From Euglena gracilis (Eukaryota; Euglenida; Euglenophyceae; Euglenales): a stretch of 64,000 nt of DNA. A program made the translations under genes and the position numbers. Below, piece by piece: positions 30,401-39,803 of the stretch. Below the pieces are notes generated by a model. The model worked only from the letters and a program-made list of their open reading frames with translations. It was not told where the DNA came from and ran no database searches. Location of the stretch: contig CP154956.1 of the NCBI GenBank assembly GCA_039621445.1, forward strand, positions 54,540,251 to 54,604,250, written 5' to 3'. Each line of letters starts with the position of its first letter. The first letter of the stretch is position 1.

Positions 30401-30591
30401 CAGCCAGAAAGGGGAGCCGAAAACCCAAGGGGGAGGGGAAGGGCAAGGAAAACACAAAACGGAAGTTTGAAGTCCCAGTGAATATGGGGTCGGACAATTA
30501 TTGGGAGTTGCTCCGAAGAAAGGGCCAGAAGCGGAATGCAGCGCCAGGCCTTAAACCAGACAGAAGCCAAAGTGCATCTAAGGGGGTCTGA
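27325..30591 (+). CDS. Retroelement polyprotein, part 2: RT-CCCH-OTU-J domain-CCCH
   Basis: About 1,088 codons without a break. RT motif B is GFGMGLACAPQIANL (residues 73-87) and motif C FIDD (about 111). A CCCH finger (CRFGSGC..CPFQH, about 289-310) follows. An OTU-type cysteine-protease domain comes next, with nucleophile box DGSCLFHC (about 340) and histidine in GHYDAI (about 456), the arrangement of deubiquitinating OTU enzymes. A J-domain-like helix pair with HPDK (about 583) then follows, the HPD loop used to stimulate Hsp70. An EAKNPGPP motif (about 749) precedes two more CCCH fingers (CWFGQRC..CPYQH about 862; CKYGMGC..CPYAH about 910) in a Gln/Gly-rich tail. The intact frame over 3.3 kb suggests recent activity. 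Proteolytic and chaperone-recruiting roles are inference; the domain matches are motif-level. Confidence 0.8.
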   Translation: MRFVRLGNGRKRNWKRGTSCGQGKDGWVHLTPEEAAQDASGSWSKEGVLEMVEFVIDNGYIRRGSTLLKQVKGFGMGLACAPQIANLGCYPVERDFAATKKPEDLEYNYRFIDDILSLSGCIPTAEQYGMLYKHTKTNDGELVYLGMVLKWLPLVRTGETKFITGMHFRDCTYPIRIRRYPGAGSMVTDSQRLGVLTGQFIRAQRLCSTLQMFKFAVQGIALAATRRGYFRHELDRMWGKFLADWWKAEEIRRGELRSWFRKMTRVVRLQVQKEGTEHSKAAPFAKKLCRFGSGCLYRDVGCPFQHKVPVQQQPACQRCCGHNGEIVRKNQATLWLAAPDGSCLFHCAAMSNEGTVALELRRKVAAYVREEWDTEMPGLGMSVGQILTTLGWDKEGYLASVVSHIHWAEEPELALLPSVLKFRLRVFLDHGDHWQECTQYGSTGPLRRVVFHQNRGHYDAILMDGSPDPERSHHTTHWKVRKPLLVVPTRAENKAEAYQKAAQKRRAKIRREKVEASRQGSVSIDDDVEMLMSFAADFCPPEQREAVTRVLGAATPWQALGVQENTPSQDCTAVYKRISLLIHPDKCSHPKSKEAFQKLGDAKDWVDDREAWYANYQHREASDRLARCWALWVAGGGQLNTLQVEEDLQRHCGLGEEGVLRIQLEEEAEWQHVGLAWAETEVLLESKPRRSTRTRTQPQWYQSEQTEHREQRRQARASGKERFSSDGDTEMAAEEESHDWKEGERIGEAKNPGPPVTAKGGPWGQKRREPGHAPRAQQAPGGSQPHQKWHQPVQQNKANSAKGWTTVRGTGKSTSTHTPNHPPRTRSRRDSASLILPPQFGGNHTKGGHTHTNTNTPSNGKVCWFGQRCLYPYCPYQHPANWWGYTQKVQPTEGGSPWGGRGRPTGEQRMCKYGMGCWWRTTSCPYAHPIENSNGRQQHNNWEPHQEQRAQGGSKGSGKQQQQQQPSKQQRKAFPSQGDPAGCGGKKGPLQVTPVPAGTQWRSRPLTTPSTSWERNRAATEAAAAAARKGSRKPKGEGKGKENTKRKFEVPVNMGSDNYWELLRRKGQKRNAAPGLKPDRSQSASKGV

Positions 30592-30597
30592 GGGTGG
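30582..30597. repeat. 16-bp direct repeat, right flank of RT element
   Basis: Same 16 bp as 26514-26529; the stop codon of the polyprotein lies inside it, so no 3' UTR or A-tail separates frame and flank. Confidence 0.7.
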
Positions 30598-30799
30598 CTG
30601 GGCGAGGGGGGGTCGGAAGGCAGGTTGGGACCCAAAATTCTGGAACTCTTTTTCCTCAAAAACACTTTTTTTTCACTTTAGAACATCAAAAAAGTTTTTT
30701 TGAGCAAAAAAAAAATCCAACCCAGACCCCCCCATGCCCCCCCCTGGAAGGGGCCCCTGGCCGGTGCACCCAGCCATTCTGGGTCAAAACGTCGAAAAA

Positions 30800-30821
30800 T
30801 TTGATATATATATATAGAGAG

Positions 30822-30856
<35 letters not shown>

Positions 30857-31626
30857 TATAGAGAGAGAGAGAGATATATATAGAGAGATAGATATATCTA
30901 TATATATATCTATATAGATACTCTATATATAGATATATATATAGATATATCTATATATATATCAGATATCTATCATCTCTCTATATATCTATATCTATTC
31001 TATATATATCTCTATATCTCTATATTATCTCTCTCATATATATATGTATCTCTATATATATGTATGTATATATATGTATATATACTCCATATATATACAT
31101 CTCTCTCTGTGACCCCCCTCTCTATATAACGTGACACCCCCTATATGGCACCCCCCAGGGAGCGTTTGACCCCCGCGGCGACAAAGGGGTGGGTGACAAT
31201 TAGGGGTGGGGTTACTCTTACCCTACATGTCCATGGGTCCATGGGTACCCCCACCCCTAATTGTCGCCCCCCAAAGTATATATATATATATATATACATA
31301 TATGTATATGTATATATACATATATATACACATTGGTGTAGGAACTGGGGGGGGGGGGGGCGACCGCCCCCCGAGATTTTTTCGCCCCCCTCCCCGAGAA
31401 AATTTTCAGAAAAGTTGTCTCTCGACCCCCCCCCCTGACGCCCCCCCCCGAATTTTTATAGTAATTTTTTGAACACAAGTTCCAACATTTTAAATGATCT
31501 ACTTCTCCTCAGACTGATGAAAGGTTTTTGGCCCCCAAGAATGCGAATATATATGTGTGTATATATGTATATATACATATATACATATATACATATATAT
31601 GTATAGTGTTGTATATATGTTGTGTA

Positions 31627-31695
<69 letters not shown>

Positions 31696-31712
31696 ATATC
31701 TTGTATATATAT

Positions 31713-31743
<31 letters not shown>

Positions 31744-32111
31744 GGGGGGGGGCAGTGAGTTAGTCTTGCCATATATATATGGTTCCCCCTCAACCACACA
31801 CGTTGAGGATGCATTAACAGTTGGCATATGTATATATATTTTGTATATATACCAATATGTATCTATACACATATATATCATATATGTATATATATGTATA
31901 TCTTATATATATACATATATATACATATATATACATAATACATATATATGCATATATATATCGCGCATTACTGATGACTGGGGATATGCCCAACCCACCC
32001 AAGGTCTCCCTGGATTGAGTCCTATGCCATGTGTGTATATATTATATATATTATATATTATATATATATATATACATATATATACATATATATGTATATA
32101 TGTAATATGTG

Positions 32112-32164
<53 letters not shown>

Positions 32165-32345
32165 ATATGTATATGTATAATATACATATATATACATATA
32201 CATATATATCATATATATACATGTATATATGTATGTATGTATATATATATATATATATGTATAAAATATGTATATATACATATATACATATATATACATA
32301 TATATACATACATATAAATATATATATATCGCGCATTACATTATA
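30800..32345. repeat. AT-rich TATA/ATAC/TAGA simple-sequence tract
   Basis: Long runs of (TA)n with TATAC, TATG and GAGA variants. Interrupted at 31129-31275 by an ATAACGTGAC/CACCCCTAATTGTCG repeat also seen at 41.7-42.1 kb, at 31345-31510 by C/G-capped sequence, and at 31975-32037 by a duplicate of the chromovirus start (32331-32397). Tyr/Ile frames are artefacts. Confidence 0.9.
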
Positions 32346-33441
32346 TATATCGCCCAACCCACCCAAGGTCTCCCTGGATTGAGTCCTATGGCCATGTGTG
32401 TGGATGATTCAAAATTGCGCAGTTCTGTGTTACAGCGTTTTCCCCCCCTTCAGGATGTTGAGCAGATCTCCAAGTACACCAAGGATACCTGGAATGCCTA
32501 TCAGTTTGGTCAATATCGAATTTTGAAACATTGGTTTTCAAAAATCGCCGATATGGCGGATTCCTTTGATTTGACCTTAGAAATTGATGCATTCTCTTCC
32601 AACGCGCATTCGCGATTACCGCGACATTGGTCGCAACATTCTAACGCTTTTGATAAGTTTTGGGGAGACACTATCCTATGGATGCATCCCCCCCTAAAAC
32701 TTATGCCGCTTGTTGTAGATAAGATTTTCCAGGATCAAGCGCGAGGCGCATTACTTGTTCCTGAATCCCGAAGCGGAATGGTTTCAAAATTTGACTTATG
32801 TCACATTTTATTGGTGGGGCCTACCAAACGATGTTCCTTTATTTGAGGATTTCCGTGGAGTGGTATTACCACCTTTTCAAGAAATCATTTTTCGTGTTTG
32901 TTTCTGTGATGCTTTCAATGTCTCTCAGTCTCCACCCCTGAATGTTAGTGTGTTGAATCATACCGACCATGTGGGAGCCGCTACGGCTTTTCTCCATAAT
33001 GCCGATAGGCATCACCGTTCTGCCCCCCCCCCTTTGGTTGATATGACCCATAAACAGGTTTCCGCTGTCATTGAAAGTGCAGGACAGCACCCCAATTCAG
33101 CAGAATTTTGTACGCGCATCAGTCGCGAATTTTCTGGTGTTTTGGATAATCCTGTTTACGCTTGCAATATAGATCCCGCTGTTCGCGGACCTTTTGGTGT
33201 TTGCAAAATTGAGCTTAAGGAAGGCGAAAAGCCAATGCATCAGAAATTATTCCGTTGTTCAGGAGAAAGAGAGATAGCTCTGAATGAAATGATTGAAAAG
33301 CTCATAGAGCGGAAGTGGATCATCACTTCCAAAAGTGAATGGACCTCCCAAGCTTTTGTGGTTCCTAAGCCCCCAGACCCATAAGGTTAGAAAAATTGGA
33401 AGCTGGTACTGGATTATCGGTACTTACATTCGCAAACTAAG

Positions 33442-34200
33442 GGGGGAGTACACAGCTGGCCGACGGCGTGACGGAAGCCGGGTCGGGTTGTCTGTCTTAT
33501 ATAGGTAGCAAATGCCTAATTTGGCGTGCCAGTTCCAAATTTTGAGTGTCAAATTCCTAATGTTGAGGAGGAAATTCCTAATTTCATGTGTAAATTCCTA
33601 ATTTTGAGTGGCAAATGCCCAATTTTGTGTAAAATCCCGTTTTCATGTGGAAAATGCACAATTTTTGTTGGCATGAGTGGCATATTTGGGGTGAAAATTG
33701 CTTAGTTGCCAAAATTTGGTCTGCAAATGCTTCATGTTGGGAGCCAAATCTTAATTTCGGATGTGCGTTTTGAATAATCTTTCAAATTCTACAAGAGGGG
33801 CTACAATTTTGGGTCACTTGAAACCATTTCCCACAATATTTGAGCCTTTTTTTGTCCATTCTTAGGTACCTTCGTCCATCCAGTGGGACACCAGCTGAGC
33901 ATTTTTTAGTCATTCAAATAATATGTAGGCAAATAACCCTTCACAACGACTGTAGAATGACCCAAAAAAAAAGGCTGAAATGGTCAAAAATGGTTAAAAA
34001 AAAGTCCAAAAATGGCAAAATTGACAAAAATTTACGAAAAATGACTTCAAACGGGCAAAAATGCAGCCTCCACCAACGATGAACATGACCTTGAAGGGAG
34101 ATTGGCGGCGAAATTGTTTCTGCATTACAAGGCTGTGGCTCGGGTCATTTTCCTGTGAGTCACACGGCTGGCCGACGGCTGGCCGACGGCGTCCTCCCCC
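33442..34200. mobile_element. 759-bp element with AAG duplication inside the RT gene
   Basis: Ends GGGGGAGTACAC and (complement) GGGGGAGGACGCC, flanked by AAG at 33439-33441 and 34201-34203; removing it plus one AAG restores the RT frame. Subterminal GGCCGACGGCGT. Interior has decayed AAATTCCTAATTTTGAGTG units (33.49-33.63 kb) and AAAAATGGCAAAA sequence. Relatives at 22.75-23.04 and 59.66-59.84 kb. Confidence 0.85.
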
Positions 34201-34481
34201 AAGGATGACCCATTCCCGCTACCTCTCATAGAGGACCTTATCACAAAACAAGCGGATAACTGCTTGTGGTCAATTTTCGACCTAGAGGATGGTTTCCACC
34301 AAATGCATCTGGATCCCGATTCGCAAGCCTATACAGCTTTTGTAACATCCAGAGGTGTTTACCAATGGACGGTTTTACCAATGGGTGTTAAGAATGGACC
34401 AGCAATGTTTCAGCGCATGATCCAATGGGTCTTACGGGATTTACTGTTTGCGCTGGTATACATTAACGATGTTTTGGTGGG

Positions 34482-34715
34482 GGTGGTTCAGGACGCGGGG
34501 GGGGGACGCGGGGGGGGACGCGGGGGGGGGGGGGGGGGGGGGGGTCCGCGGGGGGGGGGAACCATGGCCCAACCACCCCCATGCGTTTTCTTTGGCATCA
34601 CCCAAATTTGTATGTAATTTTCCTTTGGTCGACCAAAAAACGTGCCCGGCAAAAAATTCGGGACGCGGGGGGGACGCGGGGGGGGACGCGGGGGGGACGC
34701 GGGGGGAACCCCCCC
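34482..34715. mobile_element. GGGACGCGG-capped short element inside the RT gene
   Basis: Begins GGTGGTTCAGGACGCGGGG and ends GGGGACGCGGGGGGAACCCC; GGTGGG flanks it at 34476-34481 and 34716-34721. Removal restores VLVGTPPP and the downstream RT frame. Core contains GTTTTCTTTGGCATCACC, AATTTGTATGTAATTTTCC and GTCGACCAAAAA, shared with the copies at 37.0, 45.4 and 54.7 kb. Confidence 0.85.
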
Positions 34716-37003
34716 GGTGGGTACCCCACCTCCTTCAGCGAATACACACGAGAATATTCTCGACATTCACTATCGTGATGTTCGCGCGGTATTAGCCGCA
34801 TTTCTCAAACATAGACTTTTTGTCAAAGGCGCCAAAAATGCACTTATTTCGCAAAACGATAAAGTTTTGCGGTCACATTCTTAATAATGGCCAACGCCAA
34901 CATTAAGAAATGGCCACCTGAGGTCATCAAGACCATCACCCATTTGAAAGGATTTTGGGTATCTCTAACGAGGCAACTCAAAAATCGCGCACCTGAAAAT
35001 ACAAAAATCCAATGGGACGCAGATATGCGTGAAGCTCTAGAGAGCATTAAAAAGCTAATGCTTGAAAATGTCGTACTCGACATCGTGGATCCCTACAAGC
35101 CTTATGTGCTAGAAGTCGATGGCAGCGATTTATGCTGTAGGCGGTGTTCTAAGCCAGCATAACGCGGCTAACGAGTTACGCCCTGTAGCATTTTTCAGTA
35201 GAAAGCTACAAGGTGAAGATGGCAAAGGCCAAGTCAAATGGAGTGTCCGTGAGAAGGAAACGTACGCAATCGTACTTATTTTGCAAAAATTCCGGAGTTG
35301 GGTCGCCAGTTCCCTGGTGGAAATACTAGTCTTGACTGACCATGAGAGTCTTCAACACTGGTATACCGAGGATCTGAACAAAGCTATGTCTTTTGTAGGC
35401 CGAAGGCGCCGATGGCATGAATTTTTGAGCCAATTCAACCTGTGGTTGTATATACCCCCGGTCATACACAGAAAGTAGCAGACCCGCTCAGTCGAGCACC
35501 CTGACATTACCCCGGAAACCGGGATGAAGGTGATGCCACCTTTCATGGCAGCCAAGAGGGTGATGAATATGCACGTCGATATGACGCAGCCGACGATATG
35601 TTGGTTTCTTTTCCCGTTTCATCGATTTTTTGTTCGTGCCAGTCTCTCCTGTACGGGGGAGAAGGCGACGAGGCTGCACACCTGGCCCCCGTCGCATTAT
35701 GCGATCTGAATCCCCTTCCCCCCTCTTCTTTCGCGAATGGGATTATTCCCGTGAATATAGCACGATAGTGCACAGACTACGCAATGGCGAAGTTGTACAT
35801 AATTATTCCCTCTCCCCTTTACGGCTGGTTTACCGCGATGATGCGGGATATAAATATTGTATACCCCGTGACTTGGTTCATTAAGTACTTTTATGTTATC
35901 ACAACCAAGGTCACCCTGGGGCCCCCAAACTTCTTTCTTTGGTGGGTCGCAGGTATTGTACAACCCTGAAAGAAAAAGCCTTGCATTCGCACTGAAACCG
36001 CGCAGAGGCACCCCCCCTGGTACGCTTGACTTTTTCCCCGTACCCCTTGACATTTTTACCTCCCTCTGCATGGATTTTCTTGAATTAGAACCTTGCAAAA
36101 GGATCAGACAACAAAATTTACGGTTATGTTTTTGTTGTCGTCTGTCAGTTGAGTGATTACATAGAAGCCATTCCATGCCAAAAGGCAGGGTTGACCGCGC
36201 AAATTTTAGCACAGACATTTATGGAGAGGTGTATCTGCTTAATGGGCTTGCCGAATGAGATTGTTGGTGATCAAGATCATTTGATCTCTTCCCGATTCTT
36301 CACAACCCTATGTGGTTCACCGGGAATCAAACAGCATTTTTCCATTATATCGCCCGCAGGGCAATCCTTCGGGGCCGAGGCAGCAGTGAACGCTGTTGTA
36401 AATATGCTCCGCCTCTCACTGGCTGACTCACGCCAGGCCTGGGTCCAGGTTTTGGCATGGTCCCTCTTTTATATAAACACCCTACCGGGTTTAGTTTTGC
36501 TACACTCCCCATATAAAATTGTTTTTGGGCAAGACCCGCCGGCGATTGGTGATATACCATCAGAGAGAACAGCTCGAAGTGGCGTAACCTGTGAGACATG
36601 GTTCTCTGAAGTAGAGTCTCTCAGAACTACTGTTCAGAAACGCATTACTGATATCCATTCTCAAAAGAGAAATAAATTTTTGCAAGAATTCAAACCACCT
36701 GGCTATATTGCTGGTGATTGTATGTGGGTTCGAAATAGCCGAATCCGTATGCAAGCTTCCAAGCTAGACCCCCTCTGGCTCGGGCCCTGTGAAATTCTCG
36801 AACTCGTTGGCAACAGTGGCCGCTACAGGGTGGCACTGGCCAACGGGATCGAGGACGTTCACATGGATGATTTCAAGCCATACCTTTCCCCGCCTAATGG
36901 CAAAGCACTACCGTGCCTTTATTTCAAACCCCGTTCCAAGTCACCCGAAACGGATGATGATTTTGTGGTAGACAAAATTCTCGATCACAAAATTGATCGG
37001 GGG

Positions 37004-37194
37004 TGGTTCGGGACGCGGGGGGGGACGCGGGGGGGAACTCTGGCCCAACAACATCACGTTTTATTTGGCATCACCTAAATTTGTGTACAATTTTCCTTTA
37101 GCCGACCAAAAAAATGTGCCCAGCCAAAATCCGGGACGCGGGGGGGACGCGGGGGGGGGGGGGACGCGGGGGGGCCGCGGGGGGAACACCCCCA
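37004..37194. mobile_element. GGGACGCGG-capped short element inside the chromodomain
   Basis: Starts GGGGGTGGTTCGGGACGCG, ends GGGGGAACACCCCC, same core as the 34.48-kb copy. Its removal rejoins DHKID with YWKVRWKGY in frame; no convincing target duplication. Confidence 0.85.
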
Positions 37195-37263
37195 TTACTG
37201 GAAGGTCAGGTGGAAAGGCTATGGGCCAGAGGAGGACACCTGGGAGCCAGCGTCTAGTTTTTT

Positions 37264-38100
37264 TGGTTACAGTGTGGCCAAAAATTACGGAAGACAAAAA
37301 TTACGGCAAAAAAAAATTACGAGAAAAAAAATTTTGGCAAAATTTTTATTTTGGAAAAATTAATTTTGGCAAAATCTGGTCCCCGTGAAGGATTGACCTC
37401 CGGCACAGGTGAACGACATTTTTGTCCTAATTGTGTGTTCAACATAATTTTCTGTCCCCCGGTGGCTGCAATCACTCGAGGTATTGTGGCACGTACCTGT
37501 CCAGCAACGCTTGCAATAAAATGGGGGAACGTTCAAGATCGGTCAGGCATGGGCAAAATATTCGCTGGCAAAAACAGAATGGAGGCCGTTCGCTGCAACT
37601 TCTGATAGAATTGTGCCACTGATCAGGTGTCAGTAATTTCTAATGCAGAGCGATTTTTGCTGTGATTTTACCCAGGTGCTTGATGCCGATCGCCCGTTTT
37701 TCAAGGAGCTGGCTGAGCATATACCATTGAAGAAACTGACATTCAATTTGGATGAGTATTGTGTTCTTTTGGGCACAAACCGGAAGTGGGCTGGAAGAGG
37801 GCGTCGGAAACCGATGGAGTGAGAAAATTACGAGAAAAAAAATTATGGCAAAATTTGGGTATTTTGCCAAAATTTCTGTCTTCCGTAATTTTTAGCCGCA
37901 CTGTATGTCCAACAGGACTGGAAGCTATGGAATAAAAGAAATAACATGGACATTTCAGTGAATGATTTTTGAAATCGGCCTATAGGCCTTTTCCTCCCCT
38001 CTCTTTGTTTTTTTTCCCAACCCCAATTCATTTCTCTCTTCTTTCTCTACAGCTCATAAAGCTACCTTTTTTTTGTTTTTGTCCCCACAACAATGCAAGA
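37264..38100. other. Downstream flank of the chromovirus; no gene seen
   Basis: AAAATTACGGNAAAAAA repeats at 37277-37378 recur inverted at 37825-37895, so the intervening 0.5 kb may be a small element. No coding motif. Confidence 0.45.
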
Positions 38101-38119
38101 CCCACGGCGCGGCCCAGGC

Positions 38120-38312
38120 CCGCCCCCTATACCACCCCCTCCCCCATATTGCCCCCCCCCCATATTGTCCCTCGGCCCGGCCGACGAGGGGTTTTTTTGG
38201 CTCGGTCAATGAAATTTCCTTTGGTACCCCCATATTGTCCCCCCCCATATTGTCCCGTCGGGCCTCCTGGGGAAAGGTCGGTGGGACAATATGGGGGGGT
38301 ACATTACGCTCT
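38120..38312 (+). mobile_element. G/C-capped element, word CCATATTGTCCCC
   Basis: Core GGCCGACGAGGGGTTTTTTT, GGTCAATGAAATTTCCTTTG and GTCGGGCCTCCTGGGG is shared with 41843-42005, where every terminal and internal word is CTTTATTGTCCCC instead. Confidence 0.65.
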
Positions 38313-38317
38313 CCCGC

Positions 38318-38886
38318 TGGGGGCAGGGGCCGGGATGATATGATGGATGGATGAGGGCGTGCCCGCTGGGGGGCAGGGGCCGGGATGATATGATGGATGG
38401 ATGAGGGCGTGCCCGCTGGGGGGCAGGGGCCGGGATGATATGATGGATGGATGAGGGCGTGCCCGCTGGGGGGCAGGGGCCGGGATGATATGATGGATGG
38501 ATGAGGGCGTGCCCGCTGGGGGGCAGGGGCCGGGATGATATGATGGATGGATGAGGGCGTGCCCGCTGGGGGGCAGGGGCCGGGATGATATGATGGATGG
38601 ATGAGGGCGTGCCCGCTGGGGGGCAGGGGCCGGGATGATATGATGGATGGATGAGGGCGTGCCCGCTGGGGGGCAGGGGCTGGGATGATATGATGGATGG
38701 ATGAGGGCGTGCCCGCTGGGGGGCAGGGGCCGGGATGATATCATGGATGGATGAGGGCGTGCCCGCTGGGGGGCAGGGGCCGGGATGATATGATGGATGG
38801 ATGAGGGCGTGCCCGCTGGGGGGCAGTGGCCGGGATGATATGATGGATGGATGAGGGCGTGCCCGCTGGGGGGCAAAGGCCGGGAT
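38318..38886 (+). repeat. 50-bp minisatellite, left block (about 11 units)
   Basis: Unit starts CGGGATGATATGATGGATGG and continues ATGAGGGCGTGCCCGCTGGG plus GGGCAGGGGC. Long Pro/His/Ser frames on the minus strand are artefacts of the array. Confidence 0.95.
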
Positions 38887-39803
38887 GGAGGAGCCCACGC
38901 CGCGGTTATCACCGCGGTTACACCGCGGTTACACCGCGGTTACGTGGGCAAGGTGCCTTGCAAGGTGGTGGAGGCAGAGTTTCGGGGGCGTCGGCAAAAT
39001 GAGAAATCCCCCCAAAGTGAGACCACCCGAAAAAACGGTAACCCCCCAAACAACCCCCCCCCCCGGTGTGTTCATTTTGGATGAGCTGGGGCCCCGGGGG
39101 GGTAGGGTGGTGACATTGGTGAAAAGTGGTCGGAAAGATAAGTAAAAAATTGTGAAATTCGGTGAAATTTCAAGTGCCGGAAATCTCAGTCACCACCCTA
39201 AGGGGGGGGGGGGTGTTATTTGGGTGTGTGTGGTATTTGACACATGGAAAACCAAAGGAAAACAGGGGGGTGTTATTTTGGCGCTCGAAATCAGCCCCAG
39301 AGGGGGGGGTGTTATTTGGGGGATGCTGTTTGGGGGGGGGGTGTTATTTGGGGGGGTTACTCCTTTGCTAAATGACCCACTTCTAAAAACGCCAAGTCAG
39401 TTCTCTTGAGGCCAGAAACGGGTCATTGTGAGGTTATTTGAAGGAGTCGAGTTAGGGTTGAGGTTCTTGCAAACAGTTTAACCCTTCTTGCTGAACGTCG
39501 CGGGGGGGGGGGTCGGGGGGACGTGGCAGTTTTGACGGGTCACGTGTGACCAGTGTGACCTCACACACAACGTCGGATGTGACCGACTTTTAGAACTTTT
39601 GTGTCCAAAAATAGATCCAAAAAAATTAGAAATTTATCACACATTTTGGCAATTTTGATTCCTAATTTGGGTGCTAATTCCTAATTAGGTGCCATTTTTT
39701 GTCTCCTACTGGGTTGCGAGGGGTACACCCCTCTTGTTCTTGTTCTCACCGCGGTTACACCGCAGTTACACCGCGGTTACACCGCGGTTATCTGGGCTCC
39801 TCC
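38887..39803. mobile_element. 917-bp inverted-repeat element splitting the minisatellite
   Basis: Ends GGAGGAGCCCA / TGGGCTCCTCC with GAT duplicated (38884-38886, 39804-39806); removal recreates an exact 50-bp unit. Subterminal ACCGCGGTTA(C/T) repeats, four on each side (38908-38945, 39748-39792). No transposase frame. The 3-bp duplication and subterminal repeats resemble CACTA-type elements, though the ends are not CACTA. Confidence 0.85.

Larger units (their letters stand above)
32395..37263 (+). pseudogene. Ty3/gypsy chromovirus polyprotein, inactive
   Basis: Coding order: a region with LWMHPPLKLMPLVVDKIF and ALLVPES..WFQNL (32.4-32.87 kb), resembling the degenerate DNA-methyltransferase-like module of some retroelements; RT start KLIERKWIITSKSEWTSQAF and WKLVLDYRYLHSQT; RT palm FDLEDGFHQMHLDPDS, LPMGVKNGPAMFQRM and YINDVLVG (second-position Asn in place of the usual catalytic Asp); RNase H (VLEVDGSD, REKETYAIV, LTDHESLQHW, then PGHTQKVADPLSRAP after a frameshift at 35.45 kb); integrase with HH-like GHPG segment near 35.9 kb, MDFLELEP, VGDQDHL and GAEAAV as D-D-E; and a C-terminal chromodomain WKVRWKGYGPEEDTWEP that binds modified histone tails in active relatives. 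Two stops at 33382-33390, frameshifts near 32.76, 34.86, 35.1 and 35.45 kb and three insertions make it dead. LTRs were not identified. Confidence 0.85.

Noticed and set aside
31456-32382. Tyr/Ile-rich frames
   Set aside because: TATA/ATAC simple sequence.
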